Shown one piece after another: positions 58,888 through 64,000 of a stretch of DNA of 64,000 nucleotides. Under the pieces are notes generated by a model that was not told the origin of the DNA, made no database searches, and was given only the letters and a program-made list of their open reading frames with translations. Position 1 is the first letter of the stretch. Each line of letters begins with the position of its first letter. Both the position numbers and the translations under genes were made by a program. Origin of the DNA: Actinostola sp. cb2023 (lineage: Eukaryota; Cnidaria; Anthozoa; Actiniaria; Actinostolidae); contig JAUJYZ010000671.1 in NCBI GenBank assembly GCA_033675265.1, positions 1-64,000 of the forward strand, written 5' to 3'.

Positions 58888-60442
58888 TGGTGGTCAAACA
58901 TTTACCACTATTCGCTATCAAGCACAGAGAAAATAATTTCACGTGAGACCGGAAGTGACGTCGATCTACTGACGACCACTCCAAAACCCACTGTATTCAA
59001 GCTGCATTCTTTCTCGGTTTGTCTACTCGTTGTGAGGTCAACTTCACTTGACATAGCGCACGAGCAGATAATAGAGTGATGAATAGGTCTTGAGTGAGCA
59101 CTGCATGACCGCGTTTATGTTTGCTTAGCAAACCTACGTCTCTTTTTGTTGACTTACTTTAGTAATAACACACCATCCGACGTATCGGCACGTCCGAATG
59201 ATGAGCGCTTTTACCCTGATTACAAGTTCAAGAAGGTTCGAAATGCAGATAAACTCTTGAAACAAGAGATCACAGGAGTTTAGGCAATGTATCCAATACC
59301 CCATTTGTTCCTCTGCCCTACAATTTGCTTTTATTTCCAACATTCACTCTGAATTGTTTCTCTGATATTTATTTTGCTGAGACCCCAAAGGACTTTGTAA
59401 ATATCATAGGAGTATATAAGACGAGGTTGTATACCTTCATTTTCTTCCTTTACGCACTTTATTTACTTAGCGAAAACTAGTTTCGTTTTTTTTTTTCAAC
59501 CTCAGTCACAGGCAGCCCAACCATTCTTTTTGAGGCTACTAACGTATTTATTTCAACTATAAGTTTACTAGCTTTTTACACACTGTTTTCGCCGTTCTTT
59601 CTGTACAATTTATCACTATATTGGTGATCAGTAATAGCTGGATAACAACAATTAAATAAATATTATACACAATCGACAAGTTGTGAATGAATAACAAACA
59701 TCACAGTTGGAAGCGATAAGCTTACTTTAATACGTTCTTACGAAAAATACGGTAAAAATTACTCTGTGTTTCTCTCAGATGATAGTAAGCTTATTTGCTA
59801 AATGTGTTGTGCTATTTCAATGACAATAACGAACAAATGTTAATATTTTAGTTCACGGCAGCTTCAACTGCTTCACGAGTCCATCGCCCTTCATGTCTCC
59901 TTCGATGTCAGTGAATTTGAGTTCGTCTATATTTCTGCTTCAGATGGTTTATGCTGTGTTGGTGTTCCGGCTTGTGTCAGAAGAACTATAAGTAAAGTAC
60001 ACAATTACAACAAACCGGCACTTTCTAGATGAGACAGTCAAAATGTTTAAACAGATAAAGTACCATCAGTCAGTTGAAAGAGGTTCCTTGTTGAAGTGTA
60101 TTTCGATCACTGACAACTACACAAGTCAAATCAATTCTGCATAATTTATGAAAAAAACTGATTTGTTGAGGAGTATAAGCAGCCCTTCTGCCCCAGTATA
60201 GGCAAGTTCTTTTATTAGAGAACATTTAGAGCAAATACTACGTAAAAACCTTGACAAAAATACTTTTAGTTCAGCTTACTTTTCAAAAAAACTTTCTCAC
60301 GTGTCGAGCACAACACTTCCAAACTTTCTCCATCATTCAAAATGAAAAAGGACTACTTTAAAACCGTCAAATCTCTTCTAAATTTACTTAAAGTTGACAT
60401 GAGTTGTGAACTTCTAAACTTACCATGAATAGGGAATAGGGG
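58888..60442. other. Upstream flank, no gene seen
   Basis: AT-rich sequence. At 59,408-59,505 it holds a single arm of the large hairpin family of 13,273-14,097 (TATAAGACGAGGTTGTATAC, then TACTTAGCGAAAACTAGTTT). No promoter can be named from sequence alone. Confidence 0.5.
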
Positions 60443-60582
60443 TGTAGTGTACCGATGCATGCCGGTATTATATAGACCCCGATGCATGCTGGATAGAGAG
60501 CGGCCATGTTGAATAAAGGGTTAATCATGTATGTGAATCCTTGAGTATTGCATCCGTTCAATCCCCCTCGCTAAACACCACA
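60443..60582 (+). repeat. 5' LTR, 140 bp
   Basis: It begins TGTAGTGT and ends ACACCACA, imperfect inverted ends of the TG...CA type. Inside are a TATA-like TATTATATAG (about 60,464) and AATAAA (about 60,514). This is very short for a Gypsy LTR. The assignment rests on the ends and on the PBS just downstream; the 3' LTR is not in view for comparison. Confidence 0.7.
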
Positions 60583-60584
60583 TC

Positions 60585-60602
60585 TGGCGACGAGGATAAA
60601 AA
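60585..60602 (+). other. Primer-binding site
   Basis: TGGCGACGAGGATAAA starts 2 nt after the LTR end. The leading TGG matches the CCA end of a tRNA, as expected for a minus-strand primer site. The tRNA species is not identified. Confidence 0.65.
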
Positions 60603-60654
60603 AAACAAAAAAGAAAAACACGTAAAGAGTCTGCAGAAAGGAATTTGAGGGAAG

Positions 60655-62688
60655 ATGGCCGTCAGTTTAAGTGGTCTGACTGGTCTCAAAGAGTTTGATA
60701 CGGTTGGAGAGCCAGCCACGCTCGCCCAACGGTGGAAGAAGTGGAAAGAAGAATTTGAGCTATATGTAGCGGCTTCTGGAGTCACTGACCCTACACAGAA
60801 GAGGGCATTGCTTCTTCACCTAGCTGGGACTGGAGTTAGAGATATCTTCAAGACTTTCCCTACGTCAGAAAGCGGGAATGCAAAAGAATTTGACAAGGCC
60901 ATGAAATCTCTCTCTACTCATTTCAAGCCAAAAAAGAACGTTCCCCTGGCTCGACAGACATTTCTAGCAGAAAAACCGAAGCCAGGAGAGATAATCAACA
61001 ATTTTATTACGAGGCTGCAAACCTTAACCGAGACGTGCGAATATGGAGAGGAAAAAGACAATCAAGTTAGAGATCAGACGTTGCTGTTCGTCAAAGATAA
61101 GAACCTCAAGTCTAAACTGTATCGTGCGGATACTTTGACACTTGCTAAACTGCTTGAAATCGTCAGCCAATACCACGATAAAGAGTCTCTGATCCTTGTG
61201 CCTGATAACCAAGTGAACAATGTGAACATAGCCAAAGGTAACAGAAATAAGCCAGCAAGCTTCAGAGGAAAATGCTGGAAATGTAACATAGCTGGGCATA
61301 GGGGTGCAGATTGCCGTGTAGCACGTGACCACAAGTGCAGTCAGTGTGGAGCTGTTGGTCATCTGGAAGTTTGCTGTAAGTCACAACCACAGAGAGAGAA
61401 CCCAACTGGAAGCAGTGGACGTGGACGTGGTCGTGGAAGGAGTCGAGGAAGAGGATACAGAGGCAACTCCAGAGGACGTGGAGCTGTTCGCAGCGTTCAA
61501 GAAGATGAACACACGCAACCTACGACACCGACAGATGAAGACGAGTATTACTATGTCTTTACCACTGGTTCAAGTGGAATTAATAATAATCTAGAGCTTA
61601 TGGTAGAAGATAAGTTGATAGATGTAGTGATTGATTCAGGTGCAAGTTGTAATTTGATGTCTAATGAAGTATTTAGTCATATAACTGGGGGGAAAGTTAG
61701 TCTGTGTAGACCTGACAAGAAAGTGTATACCTATGCAGCCACTGAACCGCTCCAGTTGCTGGGAAAATGCAGCCTGGATGTGTGCGTGCCACAAACGAAG
61801 CAATCAATGCGCGCTGAGTTTTATATTATGTCAGCTAAAGCCGCTACGCTTTTAAGCCGCCAGACATCAGAGTCACTAGGCGTATTGAGTATTGGGATTA
61901 ATGTCAATGCCTGTAATACTGTGTCAAATGGGCCCGGTGCTCCTGATAAGAAAGCTGCGCTTAAGGGTAAATACCCCAAGCTATTTGAGGGTTTAGGTAA
62001 ATTAAGGGGATATCAACTAAAGTTGCATATTGATGAGTCAATACACCCCGTAGCACAGCCACTGCGCAGAATCCCTTTCAGTAGGCGGCGCAAGGTCGTA
62101 GAGAAGCTGGAACAGCTTGAGAAACTAGACGTGATAGAAAAAGTAGATGGGCCAACCAGCTGGGTCAACCCCTTAGTAGTGGTAGAGAAATCTGATGGGG
62201 ATGTGCGAATTTGCTTAGACATGAGGCAAGCCAATCGCGCCATAGTCAGGGAAAAGCATCCAGTCCCTACCGTAGAAGAAACTCTGCAGGAGGTTTCAGG
62301 GGCCAAGGTGTTCTCAAAACTAGACTTGAACATGGCGTTTCACCAAATCGAATTACACCCAGATTCCAGAGATATCACAACTTTTGCTGGACCCAATGGT
62401 CTCTACAGATACAAGCGTTTGTTATTTGGCGTAAATATGGCAACTGAAAAATTCCAGCAAATAATTTGGCAGATAATTAAGGATTGCCCCGGTGCGCACA
62501 ACATGCACGATGATCTGCGCGTCGTGGGCGTGAACGACAAAGAGCATGACGAGAACCTTGATCGGGTGATGCATAAGCTAGAAGAAAACGGACTCACCCT
62601 GAACTATCAGAAGTGTAAGATTGGTGTACCTAGTATGATCTACATGGGAGACGTGTTGTCCGGAGATGGACTGAAAGTGTCCAGTTAA
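60655..62688 (+). pseudogene. gag-pol: Gag, protease and most of RT, truncated by a stop
   Basis: The start ATG follows AAGATGG. Residues 1-190 are a Gag capsid-like region. CWKCNIAGHRGADC (about 207-220) and CSQCGAVGHLEVCC (about 228-241) are CCHC knuckles, followed by a Gly/Arg-rich stretch. The protease active site is DSGAS at about 327. RT spans about 440-670 with the catalytic Asp at about 557 (KLDLNMAFHQ) and the Asp pair at 619-620 in NMHDDLRVV, a variant of YxDD common in this Gypsy group. TAA at 62,686 ends the frame in the RT thumb, and the same frame continues beyond it, so this is a point nonsense change. Confidence 0.9.
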
Positions 62689-64000
62689 CGCGTCAAAGCA
62701 ATAGTAGAAGCACCAAGACCACAAAACCAAGCTGAGATGAGGAGCTTCTTAGGCTCGGTACAGTTTTGTTCTAAGTTCATACCAAGCTTCGCCACAGTTT
62801 CAGGACCACTATGGGACCTGACGCGCAAAGCCAGTCACTGGAAGTGGGGGCAGCAAGAGGAAGAAGCTCTCAAGAAGGTGAAGGAACTTCTCACAAAGGC
62901 TCCTGTAATGGCCTACCATAAACAAGGTAGAGCAACACGTCTGATTACAGATGCATCACCTGTTGGCCTAGGTGCCATATTAGAACAGAAGCAGGAGGAT
63001 GGACTGTACCGTCCAGTGTACTATGCCAGTCGCAAGCTAAGCAACGTGGAGAAGAGGTACTCCCAGTTTGAAAGGGAGGCGTTGGCTGTCCGATGGGCTT
63101 GTCAGAGTTTTACCTCTTCCTGTATGGTATTGAATTCGAGATACGCACTGACCACAAGCCGCTCCTTGTAGTGCTTTCACCACAGTCAAAGCCTCCTTCT
63201 ATTCGAATAGAGAGGTGGCTACTATACTTGCAACAGTTTCGATACACAATCACACACATTCCGGGAAAAGAGAACAGTGCAGATGTCCTGAGCCGACTTC
63301 CAGTTGGCCAAACGCAAGAAGACGACACTAAACGTACTGAAGAATGCGCACGTAGCATAGCTAGCGAAGCTGTACCGGCAGCACTTAGCCCAAAAGAGGT
63401 AGAAAAAGCATCTGAAGAGGATGCCACCCTGCAGCTAGTGCGCAAGGCACTGAGCACCCAAGACTGGATACAGCTACAAGGTACCATGTACAAGGCCTTG
63501 AAATATGAGTTATGGGTCCTTGGACAATTAGTGATGAGAGGCAACCGCATTGTAATGCCACAGAGTTTTTGGAAGCGCACCATAATGTTGGCCCATGAGG
63601 GACATCAGGGGATGGTAAGGACCAATGCAAATCCAGGCTTCGCGAAAAAGTCTGGTGGCCTCAGATGCAGAAACAGGTTGAGCAAGTCATACGTGCATGT
63701 CATCCCTGCCAGCTCGTAGGTCCGAGAGCCAAACCAGAGCCTGTGAGGTCCACAAAGCTACCTAAAGGACCATGGTCGGATTTGACAGCTGACTTGCTGG
63801 AAGTAACAGGAGGTGAGCACCTTCTAGTTGTTGTAGACCAGTACACGCGTTGGCCAGAGGCAATTTTGCTGAAGAAGAAGACTGATGCAAAGGCTGTAAT
63901 AAAGTGCATGCAGACCATATTTAGGACACATGGGCTGCCAGAGACTATACGCACTGATAACGGGCCTCCTTTTGCCTCTAAGGAATTTGAAGGGTTCTTA
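62689..64000 (+). pseudogene. pol remainder: RNase H and integrase, two frame shifts
   Basis: After the stop, RNase H motifs appear (LITDASPVGLGAIL and YASRKLSNVEKRYSQFE). The frame shifts by one base at about 63,103, then IRTDHKPLL and the IPGKENSADVLSR tail follow. A second shift at about 63,625-63,640 lies inside the integrase zinc domain (H-x-H before it, C-H-P-C after it). The integrase core is then open to the window end, with its first Asp in the TADLLEV strand and the second in IRTDNGPP. The final Glu lies outside. Proteins are described only as the broken copy shows them. Confidence 0.88.

Larger units (their letters stand above)
60443..64000 (+). mobile_element. Ty3/Gypsy LTR retrotransposon, 5' part, runs off the window
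   Basis: The order is short 5' LTR, primer-binding site, gag with two zinc knuckles, aspartic protease, reverse transcriptase, RNase H and integrase, all in one pol order typical of Gypsy (integrase last). The 3' end and 3' LTR lie beyond 64,000. One in-frame stop and two one-base frame shifts make this copy non-autonomous. It sits 3.4 kb upstream of the ZP gene and points away from it. Confidence 0.93.

Overview
The window is metazoan nuclear DNA: it is AT-rich and intron-rich, with phase-1 extracellular-module exons, a Ty3/Gypsy retrotransposon, a tRNA-derived SINE fragment and many palindromic MITE-like elements. The style (ZP-domain protein, palindromic MITEs, short-LTR Gypsy) suggests a marine invertebrate, perhaps a cnidarian. 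That placement is inference; no marker gene fixes the phylum.

One multi-exon gene dominates. It lies on the minus strand from about 57.1 kb (start) to 10.64 kb (stop). I assembled it from splice sites and matching phases: signal-peptide exon (56,996-57,143), FN3 exon 1 (51,315-51,605), FN3 exon 2 (30,187-30,489), three copies of a 36-nt linker microexon (27.5, 23.5 and 22.7 kb), an EGF-like exon (20,338-20,460), a ZP domain split over four exons (17.2, 13.2, 12.3 and 11.7 kb) ending in a furin-type KRLRR site, and a hydrophobic C-terminal exon (10,639-10,849). The predicted product is a roughly 660-residue secreted or membrane-tethered FN3-FN3-linker-EGF-ZP protein. The two 3'-most exons contain single-base frame breaks, which may be assembly errors or decay.

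The most striking feature is that two introns of this gene are filled by minisatellites grown out of the exon/intron boundary itself. The 60-bp unit (about 345 copies, 20.75 kb, 30,603-51,354) is the last 40 nt of FN3 exon 1 plus its 5' splice site and 20 nt of intron. The 69-bp unit (about 40 copies, 17,627-20,388) is the last 50 nt of the EGF exon plus its 5' splice site and 19 nt of intron. Each true exon therefore precedes an array of near-identical copies of its own splice donor. Each 60-bp unit also contains the minimal elements of a phase-1 30-nt cassette microexon. Other introns hold a 127-bp array (52.5-54.6 kb), an 84-bp array (28.3-28.6 kb), an 8-bp microsatellite beside a donor site (11.04-11.52 kb), a (TTA)n tract and a 41-nt poly-G.

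Introns are also crowded with transposons. The 21.3-28.3 kb region is a duplicated block carrying a degraded Gypsy pol fragment. One copy is interrupted by a Tc1/mariner-like element and a 9-bp-TSD TIR element, and the other copy preserves both empty sites. At the right end a Ty3/Gypsy element (140-bp 5' LTR at 60,443, gag-pol from 60,655) runs off the window with one nonsense codon and two frameshifts. The left 10 kb has no gene I can support beyond one weak small ORF; it holds a 609-bp (GGGCAA)n tract.
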